DNA of 39,812 nt from an uncultured Ruminococcus sp. (lineage in GTDB: Bacteria > Bacillota > Clostridia > Oscillospirales > Acutalibacteraceae). This document shows positions 24,107 through 32,618 of the stretch, piece by piece. Position 1 is the first letter of the stretch. Each line of letters starts with the position of its first letter. Location: positions 1 to 39,812 of the forward strand of contig CACYTI010000005.1 in assembly GCA_902777275.1 (NCBI GenBank). Reading direction: 5' to 3'. Position numbers and translations under genes: made by a program. The notes under the pieces were generated by a model. The model ran no database searches and had not been told where the DNA came from. It saw only the letters and a program-made list of their open reading frames with translations.

Positions 24107-26653
24107 TTATCTGAACCATTTAAGTCTTTTGCATAAGGTCAGACAACACGCCAAGAGCAGAAGCACCGCTCCCGCAGCCGTCATAAACGCCGTTCCTACT
24201 CCACCGGTTTCGGGGAGGCTGTACAGCTTCTCGTCAGTCACCCGTATCCACGCAGCGTAACAGTCGTCGTCATCCTTTTCAACGTGTGTGATATTGACGC
24301 CGCTGAATTCATTGCGGATACGCGTTTCAAGAGTTTCATCCTTCGCGTCGGCAAAATAAAACCAATACTTGGTTGAATTCACGTCGTAATTTTCGGGAGG
24401 CGTAATCTCCTGTAAATAATATGCCGTGTTGTTCTGGAAAATCAGGCCTTCCTCGACGTTTGTCGCATAATGCGCCTCGCCCTTTTCGTCGGTCGCCGCG
24501 CGAGCAAGCTCGGTGCCGTCCGCCGAATACAAGCCGTAAACCGCGTTTTTCAGGAGCTTATCGGGATCTTCCGCGTCAACCTTGCGCAGACCGAGCGAGT
24601 ATTTCAGGAACACCCATTTATCGGTGTATTTGAATTTACGGGAGTACTCATAATCGGGATTTCCCGCTTCGCCGGTCTGTCCGTCGTCTTCCCCGCCGAA
24701 GAAGTTTACCGAAACATCGTTGGAGATCGTAACGGGATTGTTGTCGTCGTCCCAATAGGTCTGACCCTGATAAGCAAGCTCATATGTATACGGTCCCAAC
24801 TTTTTCAGCACGATCGTAAGCTTTGTGCCGCTCTCGGTCTGTACCGCGCCCACGGTGAAATCCGTGTTGGAAACAAGCTCGAACTTTTCTCCGTCCGCGT
24901 TTTCGGCGGTAATGGTCATTGAGCCGGCTATGTATTTCATGTTAGTCATGTTATCCGAAACGACTATTTCGGTGTCGATATTTCCGTCGCAGTCCGTATC
25001 CATTTTGGACAAGTCGAACTTTTCGGGATTGAGAAGGACGCGGAAGGTGCTTTTGAAGCCGTTGCCCCTGCTTGCCCACTCCGTTTCCTCCTTGCCGATA
25101 AAGGCGGAAAAATCGACGTTTGCCTCCGCCATCTTTCTTTCGGTCACCGCGGAGCCGTTTTTGCTGTAGGTGCCGACAAGCGTCGCCGTGTTTTTGTAGT
25201 TGGTGGATTCCGCTCCGGCGATCTCCTTTTGATCCTTCAGAATAAGGCTGCCGTCGGAGCCGTTGACAGCGTTTTTGTATTCGACGTCAACAAAAGCGTC
25301 CTCCGCAAGATTCCAGCAGGTGCACCAGCCGCTGTATTTTTTCAGCAGCTCGCAGCCGCACTTGTCATTATCTACGTGAACGCAGCGCTTGCCGTCGCAG
25401 TCACAACGATTCACAAGATAGAGCGCCTTGCTTTGGCTGTCGGCGTAGTAGGCTATGCTAACGCTCTCGTCAGCGTACACCTCGCTTAAACTGTGCAGCT
25501 CATAACGGCTGACATCTCCGTAAGAAATATAAACGTTTGTGTTCGGCGCGTTGACCTCGTTGCCGAAATCGTGATCCCATTCCTTGGAGTCGATGTTTTC
25601 ATCGGTTGCGATCACCGTTTTTGAGTGGTCAAGCAGCTTCCATTCGCGTTTGGGAATCCCCTGACTCGCTGCGGGTATCTTCGCCTGTATTTTGAAATGG
25701 AAGTACCCGTCCATAACATTGTCGGGTGAGATAAGATATCCGCTTTTGGAAACCGACGGCTTCATTCTCTCGGCAAACGAACAGCCGAAGGACAATTCGC
25801 CCTGAATATCCTGGTAATCATTTATATCCTCGCTGAAAATAAAGAGGATATAGTGATCGTTCGGCGGGATACGGAAGCTTCCGATAACCTCGTTTTTATG
25901 CGAGATGTCGCCCGTTTGAAAGCCCTCCTCGGGCGAAAGACCATTTGGCAGCGGATAGTAATAAGTGCCCGGCGCTATGAAATCCGAATTAATTGACAGC
26001 TCATAGGTATATCCGTCGCCCGACGCCTCGTAAATATTTTCGATCAGGTTGTAGTTTTTGTCGTAGAGGGCGCTTTCTATCGACCCCCCGACCGATTTCA
26101 TGTATTCTTCAAAATCAATATAGCCGCTTACATCCAAGCCCGTCGGCTCTCCGCTTTTCGCGCCTGCGGGCTTTGTCGCTTCGGTGCTTTTTTCTTCCGC
26201 TGACTTTGCAGGCCCGGTGCTCTCGGCGCTTTCAGAGCCGGAGGCTTTTTTGGCGGCTGCTTCCGAAGGCAGGGTATCCCCTGTTTCGACATAGCACTCG
26301 TCGGAATGCTTGTGCTGCTCCTTGGTGCAGGTCAGTATTTTTTGTTCCTCATAGCACTCGTCGCTGTGAACGTGACCCTTGTCGGTGTTTGTGCAGACAA
26401 GGCGCTGTCCCTTGCTGTAGCACTCCCCGGAATGGGTGTGCTCCTCAACGCCGCAGTCGGCTTTAGTGGCGGTAACAGCGGGCATTATCATGGCATAGAC
26501 GGTGACCAGCGTCACGACAAGAGCTGCCGCCGTGAATGAGACCGCTAAAACGCCCTTTCGAGTCAAGCGGAAGCGAGACATCCGCGATCTACGGGCAGGC
26601 TTTGCCCGAGAGCACCGCATACGCGGCAATATTTGTTTGATGTTGAACTTCAT
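24107..26653 (-). CDS. Large LPXTG surface adhesin, probable pilus tip protein
   Basis: The 848-aa protein begins with a basic cytoplasmic tail and an uncleaved or long signal (GVLAVSFTAAALVVTLVTVYAMIMP near 35-60). Three Cys/His repeats follow at about 67-122 (HTHSGECY, HVHSDECY, HKHSDECY, each linked to LVC or LTC). Then come an Ala/Ser/Glu linker and a long ligand-binding-like region. A Cys-rich cluster lies near 408-440 (RCDCDGKRCVHVDNDKCGC). Cna_B/SpaA domains follow near 710-790 (LRKVDAEDPDKLLKNAVYGLYS, YLQEITPPENYDV), and LPETGG comes before the membrane helix and tail. The ATG at 26653 follows a run of Gs; a GTG two codons earlier is less likely. Its place ahead of the backbone gene is usual for a tip adhesin. 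Confidence 0.88.
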   Translation of the reverse strand: MKFNIKQILPRMRCSRAKPARRSRMSRFRLTRKGVLAVSFTAAALVVTLVTVYAMIMPAVTATKADCGVEEHTHSGECYSKGQRLVCTNTDKGHVHSDECYEEQKILTCTKEQHKHSDECYVETGDTLPSEAAAKKASGSESAESTGPAKSAEEKSTEATKPAGAKSGEPTGLDVSGYIDFEEYMKSVGGSIESALYDKNYNLIENIYEASGDGYTYELSINSDFIAPGTYYYPLPNGLSPEEGFQTGDISHKNEVIGSFRIPPNDHYILFIFSEDINDYQDIQGELSFGCSFAERMKPSVSKSGYLISPDNVMDGYFHFKIQAKIPAASQGIPKREWKLLDHSKTVIATDENIDSKEWDHDFGNEVNAPNTNVYISYGDVSRYELHSLSEVYADESVSIAYYADSQSKALYLVNRCDCDGKRCVHVDNDKCGCELLKKYSGWCTCWNLAEDAFVDVEYKNAVNGSDGSLILKDQKEIAGAESTNYKNTATLVGTYSKNGSAVTERKMAEANVDFSAFIGKEETEWASRGNGFKSTFRVLLNPEKFDLSKMDTDCDGNIDTEIVVSDNMTNMKYIAGSMTITAENADGEKFELVSNTDFTVGAVQTESGTKLTIVLKKLGPYTYELAYQGQTYWDDDNNPVTISNDVSVNFFGGEDDGQTGEAGNPDYEYSRKFKYTDKWVFLKYSLGLRKVDAEDPDKLLKNAVYGLYSADGTELARAATDEKGEAHYATNVEEGLIFQNNTAYYLQEITPPENYDVNSTKYWFYFADAKDETLETRIRNEFSGVNITHVEKDDDDCYAAWIRVTDEKLYSLPETGGVGTAFMTAAGAVLLLLACCLTLCKRLKWFR

Positions 26654-26704
26654 TGACACCCCCCCAACGCGATATTTTTCAATCGCTGCAATAAAATAAC
26701 CTAA

Positions 26705-27316
26705 TTACTCTACACCGCCGAGCTTTCCCGGCGGCCATACGCGGAAAAGAATTTTGCCGACGATCTGCTCCTCAGAAACACAGCCCATTACACTGCTGCG
26801 GCTGTCCACAGAGGTGGCGCGATGGTCGCCCATGACAAAAATCTTTCCGGCAGGCACCTGATAAGGCAATTGCAAATCGCACTCGCCAAGCGCCTTTTCC
26901 GATAAATACGGCTCGTCAACAGCTTCGCCGTTCACAGAAACCGTTCCCTTGCTGTCGATATCGACCAAGTCGCCCTCAAAGGCGATCGCCCGCTTAACAA
27001 GGATTTTGTTGTTGTAATAAAATGATATAACATCGCCCCGTTCAAACCCCGAGCCCTTGACCGTGACCACGATCTCGCCCTGATTCAGCGTAGGCGTCAT
27101 TGAAGAGCCGTAAATTTGCAAAACCGGGAAAAAGAGCGTCGCCGCAAGCACCGCAACGGCGGACACGGTAATGAGCGAAAAAATCAAGCCGAGCACAAGC
27201 CTGTTTGAGCTTCTCCGCTTCCGCGTGCGTTTAAGCTCGTTTTCGAGTTGCCGCGAATCGGGCAGCTGTTCGGGCTTTGTAATAAGGCGATCGTTTGAAT
27301 AATGAAGTCTTTTCAT
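26705..27316 (-). CDS. Signal peptidase I of the pilus locus
   Basis: A membrane peptidase that removes signal peptides from exported pilins. The 203-aa protein has a cytoplasmic N-terminus of about 38 residues, a membrane helix (LVLGLIFSLITVSAVAVLAATLFF), the catalytic S72 in YGSSMTPTL, and K108 in ILVKRAIAFEGD. Further motifs are GKIFVMGDHRATSVDSR and the late PPG. This is the bacterial Ser-Lys type, not the SipW type. It starts 3 bp after the coiled-coil gene. Dedicated signal peptidases in pilus islands are known to assist pilus assembly. Confidence 0.93.
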   Translation of the reverse strand: MKRLHYSNDRLITKPEQLPDSRQLENELKRTRKRRSSNRLVLGLIFSLITVSAVAVLAATLFFPVLQIYGSSMTPTLNQGEIVVTVKGSGFERGDVISFYYNNKILVKRAIAFEGDLVDIDSKGTVSVNGEAVDEPYLSEKALGECDLQLPYQVPAGKIFVMGDHRATSVDSRSSVMGCVSEEQIVGKILFRVWPPGKLGGVE

Positions 27317-27319
27317 AAA

Positions 27320-27949
27320 TCACTCTTCAGAAGATAAATCATCAGCATACGGTTTGTCGGGATCTCCTCGGTCATCAGATAACCCCTCAGCCAATATACA
27401 GTCAACCAACAGCTTACGAGCCCGCAAATCTTCATCGGATATATCGTAAGACATTATCCTGTCAACCGCCGATTCATCCAACTCATCATTATAGTAATCT
27501 TCGTCGAACGGCGCAAACGCGGCATGACCGTCTTCGGCAGTCGATTCTGTCGATCGTGCTGCGGAGCTTTGAACGGCAACCGGCAGCTCTTCGCTTAAAA
27601 CCGAGTCAGTGTTTAGAACTCCGCCGGATGGCTTGTCTGTTGACATCTCATCGGGCGCCTCTTCCGAGAGACGACCGCCTTCTGCAAATTCCTTTAAAGG
27701 CAGCTCATAGCGGCAGCGCATACTGTAAACATACTGATCGACCGCCTTCTGAGCGTCTTCAAAAATATGGTTGAGCCGCAGCGCCGCCTCGGCGATAGAG
27801 CCGGATTCTCTCATAATGATTTCCTTATCCTCAAGCTGCCCGCTGAGCTCCTCGACCTTGGCTTTGAGCCTGTCTATCTCCCTGCTTTGGGCGAGCAGCA
27901 GCTCCAAAAGTTCCGCGCGCGATAATCTGCGCAGCTCGCGATCTGTCAT
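27320..27949 (-). CDS. Acidic coiled-coil protein, first gene of the pilus operon
   Basis: Not assigned to a named function. The 209-aa protein has no signal peptide or membrane helix, so it is cytoplasmic. Residues 1-45 form a heptad-rich coiled coil (LSRAELLELLLAQSREIDRLKAKVEEL). Residues 50-85 form another helix. The C-terminal half is acidic and low in complexity, ending in DDLSSEE. The ATG at 27949 has GGAGG upstream. Similar short coiled-coil proteins open pilus loci in related gut Firmicutes, from memory. It may guide the export or assembly site, but this is a guess. Confidence 0.8.
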   Translation of the reverse strand: MTDRELRRLSRAELLELLLAQSREIDRLKAKVEELSGQLEDKEIIMRESGSIAEAALRLNHIFEDAQKAVDQYVYSMRCRYELPLKEFAEGGRLSEEAPDEMSTDKPSGGVLNTDSVLSEELPVAVQSSAARSTESTAEDGHAAFAPFDEDYYNDELDESAVDRIMSYDISDEDLRARKLLVDCILAEGLSDDRGDPDKPYADDLSSEE

Positions 27950-28028
27950 ATTGACCTCCGAATCATGGTATTCATCTGCCGAACGCCAAAATTTTTATTC
28001 ATTAATCGGGTATATTTACAAACTGTTC

Positions 28029-28057
28029 TTAACACTTTTTTAACACTTTTTTAACAG
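28029..28057. repeat. Tandem 11-bp AT-rich repeats in the pilus operon leader
   Basis: TTAACACTTTT occurs at 28029-28039 and 28040-28050, followed by a partial copy at 28051-28057. It lies in the untranslated leader of the pilus message, about 50-75 bases below the expected start. Confidence 0.75.
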
Positions 28058-28077
28058 AATTTACACAATAACTCATT

Positions 28078-28140
28078 TGTTACAATATTATTACATAACT
28101 GTTACATTTTTGATTATACCACATATTAATAATTTGTCAA
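28078..28140 (-). promoter_or_regulatory. Pilus operon promoter with paired TGTAACA sites
   Basis: On the minus strand, TTGACA (28140-28135) and TATAAT (28118-28113) are 16 bp apart. Two copies of TGTAACA (28106-28100 and 28084-28078) follow, spaced 22 bp or two helical turns, covering the start region. Such spacing suggests binding of a regulator. The promoter is convincing; the operator is inferred. Confidence 0.8.
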
Positions 28141-28600
28141 TACCAAATATCAAAAAACGACAAAAATATGTGCTTTTTCCTGTTTAATTTTAAAATACTG
28201 TGCTATTTAGGATAATTATAGAAAATTTGCATTTTACGCGGGGCAAAAAATATCATGAATAATAATTGGATATTTATTCATTATTATTCATTTTTAAACT
28301 GCTATGTTGTAGGCTTGATCCGACCGATTACATCATATTGCGGTATTGAACGGCAAACGGCTCATCGCAGGATAAATATACACCCCGGCGCATAAAAATA
28401 ACTTTCCGGACCTATTCGGTGTGATACAAAATATTATGCTGTTCCGTCAGATATTCCCCGTAAACAGAACAGCATATATTTTGATTTTATCATAATTCGC
28501 TGCCGTAATCTTTTACTGCCGGAAAACAGACGCAAAATCTTGTTGATTATCAACAAATTTCCCTCCGGTTTTTTGGAGGACATAAAGATCGAATTTATGT
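28141..28600. other. AT-rich intergenic region between divergent surface-protein genes
   Basis: No ORF with a ribosome site is visible. The one clear structure is an inverted repeat, TATGCTGTTC (28435-28444) with GAACAGCATA (28467-28476), followed on the plus strand by TATTTTGATTTT. It could end a short transcript. I see no recognised riboswitch. Confidence 0.5.
28435..28488 (+). terminator. Possible orphan terminator or small-RNA end
   Basis: A perfect 10-bp stem with a 22-base loop and an interrupted T-run. No gene lies upstream on the plus strand within this gap, so if it works as a terminator it would end an unannotated RNA. Confidence 0.35.
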
Positions 28601-28617
28601 TATAATAAAGTCGGAGG
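28577..28617 (+). promoter_or_regulatory. Probable promoter and ribosome site of the beta-helix gene
   Basis: AGGACA (28577-28582) and TATAAT (28601-28606) are 18 bp apart. CGGAGG ends at 28617, ten bases before the ATG. If this -10 is used, the message leader is only about 15 bases long. Confidence 0.5.
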
Positions 28618-28627
28618 ATGATAAGAT

Positions 28628-31600
28628 ATGAAAAATCGAAAAAACGTTATCCCGGCGGTTCTGCTCGCTCTGCTGATGACGTTCGGCGCACTGCCCGCAA
28701 ACGCGGCAGCCGACGATTCATATGATGTATATGATACATATGAAACAAGCGACACATATGATATAAGCGATACATCTGACTGCGCCACAACCGAAACACA
28801 AGACACAAATGACATAAATTACGCAAGCGATATAAATGACACAAAAAACTCAAACAGCGATGAAGCGAACAAGGCTGACAGCTCCGCGATCTATGTTACG
28901 GCGCAGGATATAAAGCGCATCGGCGCTCAGGCGGCGATTCAGGAAGCGCTTGATACAGCCAAAGACAACGCGACGGACAAAAAGCCGTATTCCGTAACGG
29001 TCGAGCCGGGCGACTACGAGCTTTTGGGCACGCTGAATCTTTACAGCAACACGACACTTTCGCTCAGCGGTGTTACTCTCAGGCGAGGCTGGGAGAGAAA
29101 TAACATTATGCGTCTGGGGCCAAATACGATTTTCCATGACGCAGGCGTTGAAGGCTATTACTACCGCAACATCTGCATTGACGGCGGAACGATAGACGGC
29201 GGCGCCTTGCCCGGAACCATGCTTAAATTTGCTCATGCCGAAAACCTGACCTTAAAAAACACGAAGCTTCAAAACTGCAGCGATTCGCATATGATGGAGG
29301 TCGCGGGCATTGACGGCTTTACATTGAGCGGCTGTTCCTTTTTAAATCAAACGCTTGACGTGACAAAGGAAAAGACTTACGAAGCGGTTCAAATTGATGT
29401 TCTGAAAAAGGGCAACTTCTCCGAATACCGCTCCGAGGATCTTTGCATGAAGAACGTGCTCGTAGAAAACTGCGAATTCAACAATGTTCCGAGAGGAATA
29501 GGCTCGCACACCTCTGTATACAACAATCCCCACCAAAACATAACCATCCGCAACAACACATTCAAAAATATTTCCAGCGCCGCAATCCAGGGGCTTAGCT
29601 GGTCAGGCTGCTCGATAACGGGCAACAGAATAGACAACGCCACAAGGGGAATCGCGATTTATGTCGTAGATTCGGGCACCTTTCTCTCCGGAGATTTAGC
29701 GCGCGAGGGAAATACGACTCAGCATTTTACGGATGATTTTCAAACTTGGAAATGCAACGCTGTTATCGAGAACAACACCATAACAAACAGCGGGTTCAAC
29801 ATGGATCCGTACGCCTCGTATGAACGGTCGGCTATTTCCACGCTCGGCACGATAATCAGCAACGGAAGCCTGCCGGAGGGCACTTATCCCTGCGACACCG
29901 TCTCCATAAAAAATAACCTCATCAAATTAAAAGGCAACGGTATCCGCGTTGAGTTCGCCGATAACGTCACCGTTGAAGGCAATGTTGTCCTGCACCAGGG
30001 GCAAAGCGAGGTTCAGAGCGATTACGGAATAGTTTTCCGCAACGGCGCGACAAATCTGAACGTCATAAAAAACTACATTTCTAATCCCACCTTGGACGGG
30101 ATCAGAACTATCACCAACTGCTCGTCAAACAGAATAACAGACAACGAGATCACGGGAGCGGGTCAATACGGAATAGCCGTAATGGAAGGCTCCGCAGTGA
30201 CAGAGACTATCTCGAACAACAAGGTTTTGCAATCTAAAACGGGAATTTACATAAAGAGCAATTCCTCGGCACAAGCGGTTGAAAACAACACCTGTTCTTC
30301 CTGCTCCACTCCGTTCCTGATCACACAAAGCACGGGAACCAACTACTCCGAAAGCCAGATTGTCCGCGCCCTTTTCCTTGACAAAAAGACGCTGATGCTC
30401 AGAGCGGGAGAAAGCTATCTGCTCGGAAGGATCACAACCCCCATAAACGCCGTGTCAACCTATACATATTCAAGCAGCGACACAAGCACGGCGCTTGTTG
30501 ATGCTTACGGAAGAGTGACCGCAAAAAATACAGGCTCCGCCGTCATTTCCGCTAAGTCCGCCAACGGCAGAAAAGTATCATGCGAGGTTTACGTCAATAC
30601 TGCGCCAACGCCCGCCGCGCCGACCCTCAGTCTGTCGAACACTGCCGATGGCTTGAAGGCAAGCTGGGACGACATACGTTTTGCCGACCATTACACCGTT
30701 TACTACAGAACCGCCGCTCAAAGCCGCTGGTCAAGCTTTGACACCTCTTCCGTTTCCGAAGCGATCCCCGGCGCCGTTTCGGGAACCCTGTATTATGTTC
30801 AGGTGCAGAGCATAGGCGCGTTCGGAATCAAGGGCAGCTATTCCAAGGTAAGGAGCATGACCTGCGTAGACCGCGCCGCCATTTCAAGCTTAACCTATAA
30901 CGGCTCCAACCGGCTCGTCTGGAACCGTGTAAAGGGCGCTAACCGGTATCAGATCGCCCGTATGAAAACAGGAGAAAAGCAGTATACTTATTATTACACA
31001 ACGCAAAACTCCTTTACCGAAAGTAACGTGTCGCTTGGCGCAAATTACGTCTATCAGGTGCGCGCCATGTATCAAACCGAAAAGAACGGCACCGCATACG
31101 GAGCGTGGTCGTCCTCAAAATCGGTGATAACGCTTTCTACCCCCACCGTCAGTCTGTCAAATAAATCCAACGGGATCAGGGTGGAATGGAATCCGATAAA
31201 GGGTGCGGTCAGATATATCGTCTATTTCAGAGCCGTATCCGACAAAAGCTGGTCGAACGTCAAAACAACAAACACCTATTATCCATTCTTAAACGCCAAA
31301 GAGGGCGTTGAGTACGCTTTTCAGGTTAAAGCTGTCGGAAGCAGCGTGAACGGACCGTACTCGAAGGTTCATTATATTGTTTACAACAACCCGTACAAAA
31401 TCAAGCCGGCGCTCACCCTGTCAAACAAATCGAACGGGATCCGCGCCGAGTGGAACGCGGTGAGCGGCGCGACAAAATACATTGTTTATTACCGCACAGC
31501 CGAAGCCTCAAAATGGTCGTCGGTGCAGACCTCCAGTCTGTATTACCCATTTTTGAGCGCCGTCCGAGGAAAAACCTATTGCTTCCAGATCCAGACTGTC

Positions 31601-31654
31601 TTCGGCAGCACAAAAGGAGCATACTCCACGGTGCAGAAAATTACATTTAAGTAA
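28628..31654 (+). CDS. Secreted right-handed beta-helix protein with Ig-like and fibronectin III-like domains
   Basis: A 1008-aa exported protein of unknown substrate. The signal peptide ends near ANA-AADD. Residues 30-75 are a low-complexity Asp/Ser/Thr/Tyr stretch (DTYETSDTYDISDTSD). From about 90 to 590 is a parallel beta-helix with repeated ladders (ENNTITNSGFN, VEGNVVLHQGQ, ITDNEITGAGQYGI, SNNKVLQSKTGIYI), the fold of polysaccharide lyases and glycosidases. A BIG2-like domain follows (SSSDTSTALVDAYGRVTAKN). Then come four fibronectin III-like repeats starting near 660, 752, 837 and 925; the last two are close copies (LSNKSNGIR). No LPXTG, SLH or dockerin is visible, so attachment is unclear. 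It could be a carbohydrate-active enzyme or an adhesin. Confidence 0.87.
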   Translation: MKNRKNVIPAVLLALLMTFGALPANAAADDSYDVYDTYETSDTYDISDTSDCATTETQDTNDINYASDINDTKNSNSDEANKADSSAIYVTAQDIKRIGAQAAIQEALDTAKDNATDKKPYSVTVEPGDYELLGTLNLYSNTTLSLSGVTLRRGWERNNIMRLGPNTIFHDAGVEGYYYRNICIDGGTIDGGALPGTMLKFAHAENLTLKNTKLQNCSDSHMMEVAGIDGFTLSGCSFLNQTLDVTKEKTYEAVQIDVLKKGNFSEYRSEDLCMKNVLVENCEFNNVPRGIGSHTSVYNNPHQNITIRNNTFKNISSAAIQGLSWSGCSITGNRIDNATRGIAIYVVDSGTFLSGDLAREGNTTQHFTDDFQTWKCNAVIENNTITNSGFNMDPYASYERSAISTLGTIISNGSLPEGTYPCDTVSIKNNLIKLKGNGIRVEFADNVTVEGNVVLHQGQSEVQSDYGIVFRNGATNLNVIKNYISNPTLDGIRTITNCSSNRITDNEITGAGQYGIAVMEGSAVTETISNNKVLQSKTGIYIKSNSSAQAVENNTCSSCSTPFLITQSTGTNYSESQIVRALFLDKKTLMLRAGESYLLGRITTPINAVSTYTYSSSDTSTALVDAYGRVTAKNTGSAVISAKSANGRKVSCEVYVNTAPTPAAPTLSLSNTADGLKASWDDIRFADHYTVYYRTAAQSRWSSFDTSSVSEAIPGAVSGTLYYVQVQSIGAFGIKGSYSKVRSMTCVDRAAISSLTYNGSNRLVWNRVKGANRYQIARMKTGEKQYTYYYTTQNSFTESNVSLGANYVYQVRAMYQTEKNGTAYGAWSSSKSVITLSTPTVSLSNKSNGIRVEWNPIKGAVRYIVYFRAVSDKSWSNVKTTNTYYPFLNAKEGVEYAFQVKAVGSSVNGPYSKVHYIVYNNPYKIKPALTLSNKSNGIRAEWNAVSGATKYIVYYRTAEASKWSSVQTSSLYYPFLSAVRGKTYCFQIQTVFGSTKGAYSTVQKITFK

Positions 31655-31671
31655 AGCGCAGATATGTGCGC

Positions 31672-31720
31672 ACCCATCACAAAAAGGCAGCCCGAAGACT
31701 GCCTTTTTGTGATGGGTTTT
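31672..31720 (+). terminator. Strong terminator of the beta-helix gene
   Basis: A perfect 19-bp stem (31672-31690 with 31699-31717) has an 8-base loop and continues into TTTT. A second small hairpin, TAGCGAAG (31744-31751) with CTTCGCTA (31759-31766), lies between it and the next gene and lacks a T-run. Confidence 0.93.
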
Positions 31721-31833
31721 AATCTCGACGATCTCGTAATCAATAGCGAAGTCTTCATCTTCGCTATATAGATTATCTCCCGGGATTGATAAGTTCAATA
31801 CTTCTCAAACCGGTATCGACTCAATCAGACGCT

Positions 31834-32469
31834 TTACAGCCCTTTTGCTTTTGAATCACCTGCAAAGACAACAGTATAATCTGAGAAAACAGATAACTTT
31901 TCAGAAATAGCTTCTTTTGCTTTCTTTTCCGCCTCTGCGTATATGTTGTATTCCTTTTCTGCTCGGCTTAATTCGTCTGATTCGATAGACTCGAAATACG
32001 TCGGCAAATCACTGACATGTAAAGGATTCAGCACATTGTTTTCTTCTTTGATTTTCAGATTATCCAGAATGATATAGTTGTCGAACACCTTTGGAGAAGA
32101 TAAAGAAACCGTAATTTTTTTCGTTGTATTATTAACTTCTGTTTTGATATCCTCCGTAACATACCCGACCTTAATCACACCTTCGTAATCAACTTCAACC
32201 TTGTTGTCTCCAAAAGGAACGTGCAACCCGAAAACCTCGCGGGATTTTGTTTTGGAATATGTGCCTTGGTACCTAAATTCCGAGGTTGCCCACTGATCAA
32301 TTTGTCCGAGTTTTTCTGTAACAATTGTATTGGATATGATTGTGCCTTTTTCCTCTTTTGAGATTAAATTGAAATATGACTGCACAAAAATCAACGTTCC
32401 TGTTACAGAAACAACCATGGTAATTACCACCGTGATAACATAGGATTTAATTCTTCGTTTTTCTTTCAT
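31834..32469 (-). CDS. DUF4230 family membrane-anchored protein
   Basis: A 211-aa protein with one N-terminal membrane helix (SYVITVVITMVVSVTGTLIFV). The extracytoplasmic domain has the DUF4230 pattern: a strand pair around KLGQIDQWATSEFRY, then DYEGVIKVGYV, ITVSLSSPKVFDNYI and a charged helix (SRAEKEYNIYAEAEKKAKEAI). Family function is unknown. I prefer the ATG at 32469 over the upstream start at 32484, since it opens the basic-then-hydrophobic signal. Codon use is AT-richer than in neighbouring housekeeping genes. It closes a minus-strand cluster with a NERD protein and small ORFs. Confidence 0.82.
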   Translation of the reverse strand: MKEKRRIKSYVITVVITMVVSVTGTLIFVQSYFNLISKEEKGTIISNTIVTEKLGQIDQWATSEFRYQGTYSKTKSREVFGLHVPFGDNKVEVDYEGVIKVGYVTEDIKTEVNNTTKKITVSLSSPKVFDNYIILDNLKIKEENNVLNPLHVSDLPTYFESIESDELSRAEKEYNIYAEAEKKAKEAISEKLSVFSDYTVVFAGDSKAKGL

Positions 32470-32502
32470 TGATATTCCATCCAAATCCTTGACTGAGCTT
32501 TC

Positions 32503-32604
32503 TTAAAACCATCCGGTGAGGAAAACCACCAGATAGAATGCAAGTATTCCCACCACGATAAATCCAACTGCTTTCAATACGCCGTTTACAAAGCTTTTCA
32601 TCAT
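32503..32604 (-). CDS. Small single-pass membrane peptide (33 aa)
   Basis: This short ORF begins MMKSFVNGVLKAVGF and is almost wholly hydrophobic after that (IVVGILAFYLVVFL), ending in TGWF. AGGAGG lies at ideal distance upstream of the ATG pair, which is the main reason to believe it is translated. It sits between the NERD gene (14 bp upstream) and the DUF4230 gene (33 bp downstream). Function is unknown. A small membrane toxin or a partner of the neighbouring membrane proteins are both possible. Confidence 0.68.
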   Translation of the reverse strand: MMKSFVNGVLKAVGFIVVGILAFYLVVFLTGWF

Positions 32605-32618
32605 CCTAACCTCCTATA

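Noticed and set aside
28340-28400. Possible c-di-GMP riboswitch upstream of the beta-helix gene
   Set aside because: A GGCAAAC segment is present, but the second conserved block and the required stems are missing.
31508-31798. 96-aa minus-strand ORF across the terminator
   Set aside because: Much of it is the translated hairpin of the terminator, and it lies over the end of the beta-helix gene.
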